Origin: Heterohyrax brucei
Lineage: Eukaryota; Chordata; Mammalia; Hyracoidea; Procaviidae
Length of the DNA: 64,000 bases
NCBI GenBank assembly: GCA_028571685.1
Contig: CM053140.1
Coordinates: 59,774,201 to 59,838,200 of the forward strand
Reading direction: 5' to 3'
In this document: positions 63,982 to 64,000 of the stretch, piece after piece
Layout of the letters: each line of letters opens with the position of its first letter
How positions within the stretch are numbered: position 1 is the stretch's first letter
Notes under the pieces: model-generated
Databases searched by the model: none
Told to the model about the DNA's origin: nothing
What the model saw: only the letters and a program-made list of their open reading frames with translations
Program-made: the position numbers and the translations under genes

Positions 63982-64000
63982 GAGGTCTGACAATTAAGTT
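63982..64000. mobile_element. mariner terminal repeat, cut by window end (tentative)
   Basis: GAGGTCTGACAATTAAGTT resembles the mariner terminus at 29,841 (GAGGACTGTCAGTTAAGTT). Only 19 bases are visible, so this is a suggestion only. Confidence 0.5.

Overview
The window is repeat-rich nuclear DNA from a placental mammal, most likely an afrotherian (elephant, sirenian or hyrax type). It contains many AfroSINE copies (a tRNA-like 5' part beginning near CCCTGGTGGC and a tail near GTCACTATGAGTCAGAATC), many RTE-class LINEs whose 3' ends match the SINE tail, L1 fragments with a lineage-type 3' UTR, and one dominant MaLR-like LTR family. I found no protein-coding gene. All longer open frames fall in LINE reverse-transcriptase debris, a mariner remnant, a microsatellite or antisense noise.

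Layout. 1-5.5 kb: degraded RTE and AfroSINE copies; one RTE is split by a short L1 with a 17-bp target duplication. 5.5-17.7 kb: mostly old single-copy-looking DNA with MIR relics, one ERV1-like LTR, a MaLR-like LTR with a perfect 5-bp target duplication (12,197-12,720), and a CAT/CAC tract split by another LTR. 17.7-20.3 kb: L1, LTR and mariner fragments. 20.5-55 kb: a tRNA-Cys(GCA) cluster buried in transposons. 55-64 kb: unique-looking DNA, two LTRs and a nested RTE/L1/AfroSINE pile.

The only functional-looking genes are tRNA-Cys(GCA): complement 20,509-20,580, complement 22,189-22,260, and 54,871-54,942 on the plus strand. Three more loci are degenerate (complement 32,936-33,005; 39,728-39,800; 48,808-48,868). 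The three left-hand loci are all on the minus strand and the three right-hand loci all on the plus strand. The DNA around them aligns by eye in inverted orientation: about 31.0-34.14 kb with 39.2-42.78 kb, 26.97-27.26 kb with 48.0-48.29 kb, and 22.12-22.50 kb with 48.57-48.93 kb. This indicates an eroded inverted duplication with its axis near 36.7 kb, since inflated by LINE, LTR and SINE insertions. Some SINE and L1 copies are shared by both inner arms and others are private, which orders the events.

Other structures worth attention: an L1 lineage carrying an embedded RTE-type segment in two separate copies; a fold-back mariner element; a 67-bp internal RTE piece with an 11-bp target duplication inside an L1 3' UTR; and two insertions of one LTR family about 20 bp apart in equivalent positions of two adjacent RTE copies. 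All homology statements come from reading the sequence by eye. Repeat boundaries are approximate unless a target-site duplication is given.
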